From an uncultured bacterium (GTDB lineage Bacteria > Actinomycetota > Coriobacteriia > Coriobacteriales > Coriobacteriaceae), in NCBI GenBank assembly GCA_905215525.1, contig CAJMQJ010000008.1, positions 1 through 64,000 on the forward strand: a stretch of DNA of 64,000 nt. The letters run 5' to 3'. Positions 24,928-32,621 of the stretch are shown piece after piece; the stretch's first letter is position 1, and every line of letters starts with the position of its first letter. The notes beneath the pieces are model-generated. The model saw only the letters and a list, made by a program, of their open reading frames with translations. It made no database searches and was not told the DNA's origin. Position numbers and translations under genes: made by a program.

Positions 24928-25704
24928 ATGAGGATCGATTCACGAAAACCGAAAGCCGCCGCCCTTTCCGCCGCTCTGACCGTGGCACTTTTGGCGGGCG
25001 CCGGCGCAACTGATGCCCACGCCGCAACACTGTCCGATACGGTTGGATCTACACCGTCCGAGACGACGCTGGTACAGCCCGTTGACTATCGCGGCGATGG
25101 TTATGGTTCCATGCAGGAGTGGAACGCCTCGATGGAGGCTAAGCGCGATTCCCTGGAGATGCGCGCTCAGATCATCATGAACATGTACGGTGACTATGCC
25201 ACCGATGACGAGCGCGCTGTGCTGCAGGGTTGTATCGACGGTGCGGGCAGTCTTTTGACGATGGAGGAGGTCGACGCGAAGTCGACCGAGCTCGATGAGC
25301 TGCGCACTGCACTTGAGGATGCCAAGCGCGAAGCGCTCGAGGCCGCCGCAGCCGAGGCCGAGGCCGCCGAGGCCGTTCAGGCTTCGTATTACAACGCCGG
25401 CTCCGGCTCGTCTTACACGTCTGCTGCGTATTACGCGAACGGCTCGGGTCTGACGCGCTCGAGCGGCGTCAATAACTATAACGGCCGCCGCGAGACTTAT
25501 TACAGCAGCAACGTGTTGTATCACCACCGCACGGGCGAATGGACGCAGGATTCTGAGGGCTTCTGGCGCGATTCCGACGGCTATTACGTTGTTGCCGCGG
25601 GCGATATGGCCCAGGGCTCGACCTTTACGGGCTCCAAGGGTGATTGCAAGGTCTATGACTCCGGCTGCGCTGCCGGAACCACCGACTACTACACCGGTTG
25701 GTAA
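24928..25704 (+). CDS. Secreted coiled-coil protein with 3D/beta-barrel-like C terminus
   Basis: 258-residue exported protein. Residues 1-38 are a signal peptide ending in AHAAT. Residues about 85-150 are charged and helical (coiled coil with an Ala/Glu-rich run), then comes a Ser/Tyr/Gly-rich linker. The last 50 residues (FWRDSDGYYVVAA...CKVYDSGCAAGTTDYYTGW) resemble the double-psi barrel domains of cell-wall-active 3D/resuscitation-type proteins, with a likely disulfide pair; this is a weak match by eye. ATG 24928 has GGAGG upstream. Probably a cell-envelope protein. Confidence 0.72.
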   Translation: MRIDSRKPKAAALSAALTVALLAGAGATDAHAATLSDTVGSTPSETTLVQPVDYRGDGYGSMQEWNASMEAKRDSLEMRAQIIMNMYGDYATDDERAVLQGCIDGAGSLLTMEEVDAKSTELDELRTALEDAKREALEAAAAEAEAAEAVQASYYNAGSGSSYTSAAYYANGSGLTRSSGVNNYNGRRETYYSSNVLYHHRTGEWTQDSEGFWRDSDGYYVVAAGDMAQGSTFTGSKGDCKVYDSGCAAGTTDYYTGW

Positions 25705-25732
25705 TCTGCCATAAGCAAAATACGCACATGAT

Positions 25733-25785
25733 GGGCGGGCGTCTTTACTGAGCTTTTAGGCAACGTAAAGCCGCCCTTTCTTTAT
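25733..25785 (+). terminator. Terminator after the secreted protein
   Basis: A stem including GGGCG/CGCCC and CTTTAC/GTAAAG is followed by TTTCTTT; an outer CGCACAT/ATGTGCG pair (25723-25729 / 25784-25790) extends it. Confidence 0.7.
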
Positions 25786-25893
25786 GTGCGCTTGAGTTAA
25801 CAGAGCCCTTACCGTGGCGGTACGCTGGGCGTATGGATGCGGGGCACACTAGTTCATGAGAAATAGGGTCTTTCTCTTGGAGGAAGTGATCTT

Positions 25894-26100
25894 GTGAATG
25901 CTCGAGATATTGCCATTGCCGCCGTCGCGTTGATGCTTGGCTGCCTTGGTCCCACGGCCGCGCTCGTCGCGGGCATGCAGGGGACATGCGGGGCTGCTCC
26001 TATCGTGGTCGGCGCGCTGATCGCGGCCACGCTGCTGGGAAGCGCCGGTGTTGTCCTTTGTCGCGACGATGAGGACGAGGTTCCGGAGTCGCATCTCTAA
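25894..26100 (+). CDS. Small two-helix membrane protein
   Basis: 68-residue protein with two hydrophobic segments (about residues 6-27 and 36-57) and an acidic tail (RDDEDEVPESHL). The GTG at 25894 is preceded by TTGGAGGAAG. I do not recognise it. It stands alone between two terminators. Confidence 0.6.
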   Translation: MNARDIAIAAVALMLGCLGPTAALVAGMQGTCGAAPIVVGALIAATLLGSAGVVLCRDDEDEVPESHL

Positions 26101-26137
26101 CTGTTGCGAAAGTGACTGTTGGCCATGGCTGAATATG

Positions 26138-26176
26138 AAAACCGCCACAAGGGGAGTGCCCTTTGCGGCGGTTTTT
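26138..26176. terminator. Bidirectional terminator
   Basis: AAAACCGCC (26138-26146) pairs with GGCGGTTTT (26167-26175) and an inner AAGGG/CCCTT pair extends it. A-run on the left and T-run on the right serve the convergent small membrane gene and panE-like gene. Confidence 0.88.
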
Positions 26177-26209
26177 GATATTGAGACTGTTGAATGCGGT
26201 GCGGCGGCG

Positions 26210-27124
26210 TTACCAGCTTGCCTCGATATCACGGATGCGCTGATAGAGCCATTCGTTCTGCGGTGCCTGGATATCGTGCTTGGCCGCGAGGCGGCGGACG
26301 GTGCCCGCGAACTCCTCGACCTCGGTTTTGCGCTGCGCGACGCGGTCCTGCGCCATCGAGGGCATGCCGGCGGGGTCGAGCCCCTCGATGAGGTGCACCA
26401 TCTGCGTTAGGTCTGCCTCGGTGAGCTCGATGCCCTCGGCGTTGGCGACTGCAAGCGTCTCGCGCATGGCGGAGACAAAGCAACGACGCTGCTCGGAGCC
26501 CTGTTCCGTGGCGCTTCCGTACGTACCGCCGTAGGCCATGCAGGTCTGGTTGATGCCGTCGTTGAGCATAAGCTTGGCCCACATGCGGTGCGCGATGTCT
26601 GCCTCGACGGTGTGCGCGATGCCGCAGCGCGTGTAGAGCTCGTCGATGGCGGCGACGGTCGCGGGGTCGGTGCCGGCGGCCGCACCAAAGCGGATCTCGC
26701 CCTCATTGGTAAAGGTGAGCGCGCCGTTGAGAAACACAGCGTCCATGCCCTGGCAAATACCAAGAACGGTATGCTCCCAGCCAAAGCGCTCGGCAATCTT
26801 CTGCTCGCTGGTGATGCCGTTGCACAGCGAGGCGATGAGCGTATTGGGGCCCACGATGTGTTCCATAGTCTTGAGCGCCTGGTCGAGTCCGGTTGTCTTG
26901 ACCGTGAGGATGACCAGATCGGCGGGTGTCGCCTCGCTGGCGCGGACGGACGTGAGATCGCAGGGCTTGCCGTTGACGGTGAGCGCGTCGTTCGCATGGC
27001 GCTCAAAGCGAGCGTCGTCCATAATGTATTCGACGGCATCGTTGCCGAGCGTCTTGGCAATCATGCTGCCATAGAGCAGCCCGACGCCGCCCTTGCCGAT
27101 AAAGGCAACCTTGTTGATCTGCAT
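26210..27124 (-). CDS. Ketopantoate reductase family protein
   Basis: 304-residue NADPH-dependent 2-dehydropantoate 2-reductase (PanE/ApbA) family member. The N terminus KVAFIGKGGVGLLYGS is the Rossmann loop; VKTTGLDQAL carries the conserved Lys, and KLMLNDGINQTCM matches the active-site helix with Lys and Asn. Such enzymes reduce ketopantoate for CoA synthesis, though paralogues with other substrates are common. ATG 27124 is used since GGGGAG lies nine bases upstream; ATG 27133 would abut that site. Confidence 0.88.
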   Translation of the reverse strand: MQINKVAFIGKGGVGLLYGSMIAKTLGNDAVEYIMDDARFERHANDALTVNGKPCDLTSVRASEATPADLVILTVKTTGLDQALKTMEHIVGPNTLIASLCNGITSEQKIAERFGWEHTVLGICQGMDAVFLNGALTFTNEGEIRFGAAAGTDPATVAAIDELYTRCGIAHTVEADIAHRMWAKLMLNDGINQTCMAYGGTYGSATEQGSEQRRCFVSAMRETLAVANAEGIELTEADLTQMVHLIEGLDPAGMPSMAQDRVAQRKTEVEEFAGTVRRLAAKHDIQAPQNEWLYQRIRDIEASW

Positions 27125-27143
27125 GTGAATCATCTCCCCATAT

Positions 27144-27169
27144 AAAAGGCGCCCGCGTAAGGGGCGCCT
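27144..27169 (-). terminator. Minus-strand terminator after the cyclase gene
   Basis: Read on the minus strand, AGGCGCC / GGCGCCT (27163-27169 / 27147-27153) is followed by TTTTATATG. It separates the cyclase and ketopantoate reductase genes. Confidence 0.7.
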
Positions 27170-27245
27170 GATGGATTGTATGCTGCCAGGGTGATTGCTG
27201 GGTGCGCGGGGCGGCTGTTATGAAAAAGAAACGTTTGCCTGGGCT

Positions 27246-28016
27246 CTACGCTGCAGGGCAGACCGCAAAGACACGTGCGGGATATCCGACGCCATCACGC
27301 ACCTTGGGGAAGGTGCAGAAGATGACGGCGCCCGTGGCGGGAAGCTCGTCTAGATGGTCCATGACCTCGATCTGATAGCGGTCGACCGAGAGGATGTACT
27401 GTTCGCCGGGGTAGGGGTAGGCGTCCTCACGCGTGGTCACGCTCGCCGGGTCGGTGTCAGCCGGCTCGTGGCCGATGGCGCCGATGTCGCGCTCTTCAAC
27501 GAGCCACTTGATGGCGCCGAGGTCCCAGCCGGGGTAGTGGGGCTGGCCGTCCTCGTCCTTGTTCTCGAGGTCGGCGAGCCTGGACCAGTCGGAGCGGAAG
27601 GCGACGAAAGCGTCCTCGGGAATGCGACCGTGCTCATCCTCCCAGGCTTTGAGGTCCTCGATGGTCAGGATAAAGTCGGGATTCGCGGCGCACTCCTCGT
27701 GCTTGTCGATCACGCAGAGCGGATGCATAAACTCGATGGGTTCAATCTCTCCAAGGGAACGGCCGTCAACATGGAAGTGGCGCGGTGCGTCGACATGCGT
27801 GCCGTACTGCGAGGCGACCGAATACTGGAAGCAACGCATGGGGGCGAGCATGTCCCCGGGCGTGTCGGGCAGGTAGTCGAAGAGCTTGGTGGACTCAAAC
27901 GGCTTAAAGCCAAACCAGTGCGGGGTGTCGCATGAGAGCGTGTGGGTGAGGTCGACCCAGCGATAATCGGTGCTTTTGAGCTGGGATGCGAGATTCCAAA
28001 GGTCGAGCGCGGGCAT
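27246..28016 (-). CDS. Cyclase/kynurenine formamidase-like hydrolase
   Basis: 256-residue metal-dependent hydrolase of the cyclase family (PF04199). The metal-binding motif YGTHVDAPRHFH (H-x-x-x-D-x-P-x-H pattern) and WVDLTHTLSCDTPHW near the N terminus are diagnostic. Relatives hydrolyse formylkynurenine, isatin or cyclic amides. The late-region His/Glu residues (AIGHEPADTDP) fit the fold. Neighbours give no tryptophan context, so the substrate is open. Confidence 0.88.
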   Translation of the reverse strand: MPALDLWNLASQLKSTDYRWVDLTHTLSCDTPHWFGFKPFESTKLFDYLPDTPGDMLAPMRCFQYSVASQYGTHVDAPRHFHVDGRSLGEIEPIEFMHPLCVIDKHEECAANPDFILTIEDLKAWEDEHGRIPEDAFVAFRSDWSRLADLENKDEDGQPHYPGWDLGAIKWLVEERDIGAIGHEPADTDPASVTTREDAYPYPGEQYILSVDRYQIEVMDHLDELPATGAVIFCTFPKVRDGVGYPARVFAVCPAA

Positions 28017-28161
28017 GGGTGACTCCTTTCATCGGGCTTTTTGCTGATGTTAAAGCGGTGCCGTGACAGCTCGATTTCTGCTGCGTTACGATACGTTCTC
28101 GATTGCGATTCCACGATGTTTCGGCCGCGTGACCATTGTGTTTCGCCTTGCCGGGGCGCTG

Positions 28162-29370
28162 ATGGCGAAAGAAGGGGCCGTGCAATATCGCGTTGACCCC
28201 AAAAGTGGTAACCGAATATCCGCTCTGGGTCTGGGCTGCATGAGATTTCCCGGTGCGCCGGGACACCCCGATGCGAAGACAGCCGATGCCATCATTTCCC
28301 GTGCGGTGGAGCAGGGGATTAATTATCTGGATACCGCGTATCTCTATCCCGGTAACGAGGTGTGCGTGGGCGCCCCACTTGAGCGCCTGGGTCTGCGCGA
28401 CCGCGTGTTGCTCGCGACTAAGTTGCCGCACGCTTCGTGCAAGTGCGCGGAGGATTTCGACCGGTTCTTCGACGAGCAACTGCGCCGCCTGCGGACCGAC
28501 CATATCGACTATTACCTTATGCACAACATCACTTCGCCCGCCCAGTGGGAGCGCGTGGTGGCGTTGGGCATCGAAGACTGGATTGCGCACCAAAAGGCTG
28601 CGGGGCGTATTCGCCAGATAGGTTTTTCGTATCACGGCAGTGCGGCGGACTTCCTGACGATGCTCGACGCGTATGACTGGGATTTTTGCCAGATTCAGTA
28701 CAACTACGCTGGAGAGCGCTACCAAGCGGGAACGGCGGGACTTATAGCAGCCGCCGAGCGCGGGCTCGCGGTGTTTGTGATGGAACCGCTTTTGGGTGGA
28801 CGCCTGGCGGGCAAGCTGCCTCCGCGGGCCCGCGCCGTGCTCGATGACGTACGCGATCCGTACCTGAAGACGCCGGCTGCTTGGGGCCTTTCGTGGGTGT
28901 GGAACCATCCTCAAGTCACGATGCTGCTTTCGGGCATGACCGATACCGCGCAGGTGGACGAGAACGCGGTGCTGGCCGATCGGGCCCTGCCGGATTCGAT
29001 GACAGCCGCTCAGCTCGATACCATCGCACGCGTGCTGGCGGAGTTTGAAAAATCGAATCGCGTGCCCTGCACGGGATGCGGCTACTGCATGCCATGTCCC
29101 AAGGGTATTAACATTCCCGGCTGCTTTGCCGCTTACAACGCGAGCTATGCGCACAGCTGGTTTACGGGGCTGTCGCAATACTTTACAGCGAGCGCGGTGC
29201 GCACGAGCGAGCCCAAGCTCGTGAGCAATTGCGTCAAGTGCGGCAAATGTGCGCGTCACTGCCCGCAACACATCGATATCCCCGAGCGTCTCGACGACGC
29301 GCGCCGACGTTTCCAGCCTGGCCCCGTAACGGCCGCGCTTAAAGGCTTCAGCAAAACTCGCTCCTCATGA
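28162..29370 (+). CDS. Aldo/keto reductase with C-terminal 2[4Fe-4S] ferredoxin domain
   Basis: 402-residue fusion. The N-terminal TIM barrel has the aldo/keto reductase blocks LGLGCMRFPG, INYLDTAYLYPGNE (catalytic Asp/Tyr) and KLPHASCK (Lys), with FSYHG for the His region altered. The C-terminal 80 residues contain two cysteine clusters, CTGCGYCMPCPKGINIPGC and CVKCGKCARHCPQ, as in ferredoxin-linked members found in anaerobes. Electron transfer through iron-sulfur clusters in place of NADPH is inferred. ATG 28162 begins the homology, though its ribosome site (GGGG) is weak. Substrate unknown. Confidence 0.87.
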   Translation: MAKEGAVQYRVDPKSGNRISALGLGCMRFPGAPGHPDAKTADAIISRAVEQGINYLDTAYLYPGNEVCVGAPLERLGLRDRVLLATKLPHASCKCAEDFDRFFDEQLRRLRTDHIDYYLMHNITSPAQWERVVALGIEDWIAHQKAAGRIRQIGFSYHGSAADFLTMLDAYDWDFCQIQYNYAGERYQAGTAGLIAAAERGLAVFVMEPLLGGRLAGKLPPRARAVLDDVRDPYLKTPAAWGLSWVWNHPQVTMLLSGMTDTAQVDENAVLADRALPDSMTAAQLDTIARVLAEFEKSNRVPCTGCGYCMPCPKGINIPGCFAAYNASYAHSWFTGLSQYFTASAVRTSEPKLVSNCVKCGKCARHCPQHIDIPERLDDARRRFQPGPVTAALKGFSKTRSS

Positions 29371-29455
29371 CCCTTTTATATCTTGTGATGGAATAGTTCC
29401 TGTTTGCGGCAGAATAGGGCGATAGCAGGAACTATTTCGTCGCAACTGAAGGGGG
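29371..29455 (+). repeat. Covarying long-hairpin element, copy 1
   Basis: A 20-bp stem (29383-29402 / 29426-29445) with three G-T pairs encloses a 23-base loop beginning TTTGCG. It is flanked by CCCTTTTATATC on the left and AACTGAAGGGGG on the right, which can add an outer CCCTT/AAGGG helix. A second copy at 30533-30620 keeps the flanks and loop words while the middle of the stem has changed on both sides. It lies in the space before the oxidoreductase gene at 29492. Confidence 0.85.
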
Positions 29456-29491
29456 CTGTCGTGGGCTATCGGGCGGGATTCATGTGATGAT

Positions 29492-30484
29492 TTGCGTGAG
29501 GTTCGTTGGGGCGTTTTGGGCGCTGGGCACATTTCGCATCGATTTGCATCGTCGCTCAAGAAGGTCGACGAGGCACGGCTGGTGGCTGCGGCCGGCCGCA
29601 CTCCTGCACATGTCGAGGAATTTTGTCGAGCGTTTTCGATTGATGCCGCGCACAGTTATGCCACGGCTGACGATAGCGGCGATGCGGCTTATGATGCGTT
29701 GATTGCCGATCCCGATGTCGATGCAATCTACTTGGCTTTTCCACATGGCATGCATGCGCATTGGGCTTGTCGGGCACTGCGCGCGGGAAAGGCCGTGCTG
29801 TGCGAAAAGCCGGCCGTTTTGAATGAAGAAGAGGCCCATGCGATCGCCTCTGTTTCCCGTGAGTGCGGTGTGCCGTTTATGGAGGCGATGAAAAATCGGT
29901 TTTGTCCGATGCATACTCGCGTGAAGGGTTTGCTTGCGTCGGGCGAGCTCGGCTGTATCGTCTCGATCGAAAGCGTGCAAAAACTCGATTATGGTGAGTC
30001 CCCTTCGAGTTATCTGCTCGATCCGTTGCAGGGTGGCTGTCTATATGACATGGGCTGCTATGCGGTCGGGTGGTTTGAGGATCTGCTTGCGGGTGCGTGC
30101 GATGTTTCGTCTCGTGAAGTTCGCTGGCGTGACGTATTAGGCGGCCGCGTGGATTGGGCCGATGAGATCCATATGAGTGTCGGCGGTATACCCATTCATA
30201 TGGTGTGCGACGGCAAAGCAGCATATGAAAGCCGCTTAATGATTGCTTGCGAACGGGGTTCGGTGGAAATCGAGCGCCTTCATCGCCCCGAGCTCGCCCA
30301 TGTGAAGTACTCCGACGGACGAATGCTCGAAATTAATGCCCCGTTTGATGTCGATGATTTCTACGGCGAAATTCAGCATGCGACGCAGCTCGTCCAGACG
30401 GGAGAGCTTGAAAGCCCCGTTATGCCTCTTGCCGCCACGCAGCGCTGCGCGCAGATAATCGATGCGATTCGCTTGACGCTCTAG
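29492..30484 (+). CDS. Gfo/Idh/MocA family oxidoreductase
   Basis: 330-residue NAD(P)-dependent dehydrogenase. RWGVLGAGHISHRFA is the nucleotide loop, VLCEKPAVL the catalytic EKP motif, and YDMGCYAVG the substrate-side motif with D-x-G-x-Y. It resembles trans-1,2-dihydrobenzenediol/D-xylose dehydrogenase-like members. The start is a TTG at 29492 with only a distant GGCGGGA site; no ATG is available in frame near the homology start. It follows hairpin element copy 1. Confidence 0.88.
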   Translation: MREVRWGVLGAGHISHRFASSLKKVDEARLVAAAGRTPAHVEEFCRAFSIDAAHSYATADDSGDAAYDALIADPDVDAIYLAFPHGMHAHWACRALRAGKAVLCEKPAVLNEEEAHAIASVSRECGVPFMEAMKNRFCPMHTRVKGLLASGELGCIVSIESVQKLDYGESPSSYLLDPLQGGCLYDMGCYAVGWFEDLLAGACDVSSREVRWRDVLGGRVDWADEIHMSVGGIPIHMVCDGKAAYESRLMIACERGSVEIERLHRPELAHVKYSDGRMLEINAPFDVDDFYGEIQHATQLVQTGELESPVMPLAATQRCAQIIDAIRLTL

Positions 30485-30532
30485 GCTGCGGTGCTGGTGC
30501 TCAAGGGGGCTCGGCGGACCTTGCCCCTGATG

Positions 30533-30620
30533 CCCCTTTTATATCTTGCGGTGGAATACGGTCTGTTTGCGCCAAAATAAGGCACCAATAGACCGTATTT
30601 CACCGCAACTGATGAGGGGG
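30533..30620 (+). repeat. Covarying long-hairpin element, copy 2
   Basis: A 19-bp stem (30546-30564 / 30590-30608) with one G-T pair encloses a 25-base loop beginning GTTTGCG. CCCCTTTTATATC precedes and AACTGATGAGGGGG follows, the latter containing the ribosome site of the endonuclease IV gene. Compared with copy 1 the stem centre AGTTCC has become CGGTCT with matching changes in the other arm. Confidence 0.85.
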
Positions 30621-30628
30621 AGTTGGAG

Positions 30629-31495
30629 ATGCTGACGATCGGGTGTCACCTATCCACGACGAAGGGCTATCGGGCGATGGGGGAGACGGCGCTATCCATT
30701 GGCGCCAATACCTTTGCATTCTTTACGCGCAACCCGCGCGGCGGCAAGGCGAAAGACCTTGACATGGATGACGTGGCGGCCCTGCGCGAGCTTATGGAGC
30801 AAAACGACTTTGGCCCGCTCGTGGCTCATGCCCCGTATACCTATAACCCCTGCTCAACCAAAGAGCGGGCGCGCGAGTTTGCCCTGGAGGCCATGGCAGA
30901 GGACCTGCGGCGCATGGAGGCGCTGCCCGGCAACTACTACAACTTCCACCCCGGTGCGCATGTGGGGCAGGGCTCCGACGCCGGCATTCAGATGATTGTC
31001 GACACGCTGTGCCAGGTGATGTTTGAGGGACAGCAGACGACGGTATTGCTCGAGACCATGGCGGGCAAGGGCACCGAGGTGGGCCGTAGCTTTGAAGAAC
31101 TGGCGTGCATTATCGAGGGCGTTGCCGCCAAGCGCCCAGAGCTGTCCGATAAGCTGGGCGTTTGTTTGGACACCTGCCATGTGAGCGATGCCGGCTACGA
31201 CATCATCCATGATCTGGACGGCGTACTCGACGAGTTCGACCGCGTGGTGGGTATCGACCGCTTGCGTGCCGTACACATCAACGATTCGAAGAACCCTTGT
31301 GGCGCCCATAAAGATCGTCACGAGTGCATCGGCAAGGGATACCTTGGCAGCGAGGAATTTGGTGGCGGTATGCAGGTTATGCAGAATATTGTATCGAATG
31401 TCCGCTTGCGCGCATTGCCATTCATTTTGGAGACACCGAACGAACTTGCAGGTTATGCGGCTGAAATCAAACTGTTAAGGTCGTTGCAGCAGTAA
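30629..31495 (+). CDS. nfo: Endonuclease IV
   Basis: 288-residue apurinic/apyrimidinic endonuclease (Nfo/AP endonuclease 2 TIM barrel) of base excision repair. Zinc ligands are visible in NFHPGAHVG (His), LLETMAGKG (Glu), LDTCHVSDAGYD (Asp/His), VHINDSK (His), DRHECIGKG (Asp/His) and ILETPNE (Glu). ATG 30629 is used with GAGGGGGAG upstream; that site is the 3' end of hairpin element copy 2, which suggests the element may affect translation. Confidence 0.95.
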   Translation: MLTIGCHLSTTKGYRAMGETALSIGANTFAFFTRNPRGGKAKDLDMDDVAALRELMEQNDFGPLVAHAPYTYNPCSTKERAREFALEAMAEDLRRMEALPGNYYNFHPGAHVGQGSDAGIQMIVDTLCQVMFEGQQTTVLLETMAGKGTEVGRSFEELACIIEGVAAKRPELSDKLGVCLDTCHVSDAGYDIIHDLDGVLDEFDRVVGIDRLRAVHINDSKNPCGAHKDRHECIGKGYLGSEEFGGGMQVMQNIVSNVRLRALPFILETPNELAGYAAEIKLLRSLQQ

Positions 31496-31556
31496 TGGCT
31501 GTCATAAAGTGGAGTGCTCCATTCACGTTATGGGTTTGTTTCAATCAGTTTTCTGA

Positions 31557-31585
31557 TTGCAGATTCTTCCAAGCGGGTGCATAAT
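31557..31585 (+). promoter_or_regulatory. Promoter of the amino-acid ABC operon
   Basis: TTGCAG (31557-31562) and CATAAT (31580-31585) are 17 bases apart. A perfect 7-bp hairpin, CAATCAG-tttt-CTGATTG (31542-31559), overlaps the -35 and could be a regulator site. Confidence 0.5.
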
Positions 31586-31642
31586 AACCCACAGTTTTTG
31601 CAGACCTCTGAATCACGTGGGGTCATTGGAAGGAGACTGATT

Positions 31643-32503
31643 ATGAAGCTGAAGAAGCTTGGCGCATTTGCCGCCACGGGTGCTATGGCGCTCGCCCTCG
31701 CTCTGACGGGCTGCGGCTCGTCCAACGCCACCTCTGGTTCTGATACCGGTTCCAACGGCTCTGACGACGTGAAGGTCGAGAAGGTCGACGGCTCCAAGGA
31801 GTACGCGCTCGTCAAGGACGGTACGCTGACCGTCGGCACCTCTGCCGAGTACGCTCCGTTTGAGTATAAGGACGACAACGGCGACTATCAGGGCTTTGAC
31901 CTTGAGCTCATCAAGGCTATCGGCGACAAGCTGGGCCTGGATGTCGAGTATGTCAACAATGACTTTGACACGCTGGTTCCGGGCGTCGCTTCGGGCGCCA
32001 AATATGACGTTTCCATCGCGGCTATCACCGACACGCCCGAGCGTGAGAAGGAAGTCACTTTCTCCGATTCCTACTACATGGACGATCAGGCTATCGTGAC
32101 CAAGGTCGATAACACCGACATCACGGCCGACAACTACAGCGAGAAGCTCAACAACGCCGATGCTACCATCATCGTCCAGTCTGGCTCGACCGCCGAGTCC
32201 TTTGCCCAGGAGAACTTCCCCAAGGCCAAGATCGTCCCCTACAAGGACGCCACCGAGTGCTTCAGCGCCCTGCAGTCCGATAAGGGCGACGCCGTAGTCA
32301 CCAACCGATCCGTTGCCAGCCAGCTGACCGCCGAGCAGTTCAACACCTGCCAGACCATCAAGCAGATCAGCACCGGCGAGGAGTACGCCATCGCCATCAA
32401 CCAGGGCAACACCAAGCTCAAGGACGACATCAACCAGGCCATCAAGGACCTGACCGACGACGGTACCGTTGACGCCCTCATGGCTAAGTACAACATCAAG
32501 TAA
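31643..32503 (+). CDS. Polar amino-acid ABC transporter substrate-binding lipoprotein
   Basis: 286-residue extracellular solute-binding protein (family 3). Residues 1-23 are a lipoprotein signal ending LTGC, followed by a Ser/Gly/Asp linker. The binding lobes begin LTVGTSAEYAPFEYKDDNGDYQGFDLELIKAIGDKLG, typical of amino-acid binders; SIAAITDTPEREKEVTFSDSYY supplies the ligand region. AAGGAGA precedes the ATG. It is the first gene of a three-gene transporter operon. Confidence 0.94.
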   Translation: MKLKKLGAFAATGAMALALALTGCGSSNATSGSDTGSNGSDDVKVEKVDGSKEYALVKDGTLTVGTSAEYAPFEYKDDNGDYQGFDLELIKAIGDKLGLDVEYVNNDFDTLVPGVASGAKYDVSIAAITDTPEREKEVTFSDSYYMDDQAIVTKVDNTDITADNYSEKLNNADATIIVQSGSTAESFAQENFPKAKIVPYKDATECFSALQSDKGDAVVTNRSVASQLTAEQFNTCQTIKQISTGEEYAIAINQGNTKLKDDINQAIKDLTDDGTVDALMAKYNIK

Positions 32504-32525
32504 AATAGCTACTTGATTGCTCGCG

Positions 32526-32556
32526 GGCCCTTTCCGCTTTGGCGGAGAGGGCCTTT
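32526..32556 (+). terminator. Intra-operon hairpin after the binding-protein gene
   Basis: GGCCCTTTCCGC (32526-32537) pairs with GCGGAGAGGGCC (32542-32553) with one G-T pair and is followed by a short TTT. Such hairpins usually lower permease expression relative to the binding protein. Confidence 0.6.
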
Positions 32557-32621
32557 GCGCTTCTCTTGACGGAGAGCATTTCCGTCTCGTTTTGCCGGCA
32601 ACTTCTACGATAGGAGCCACC

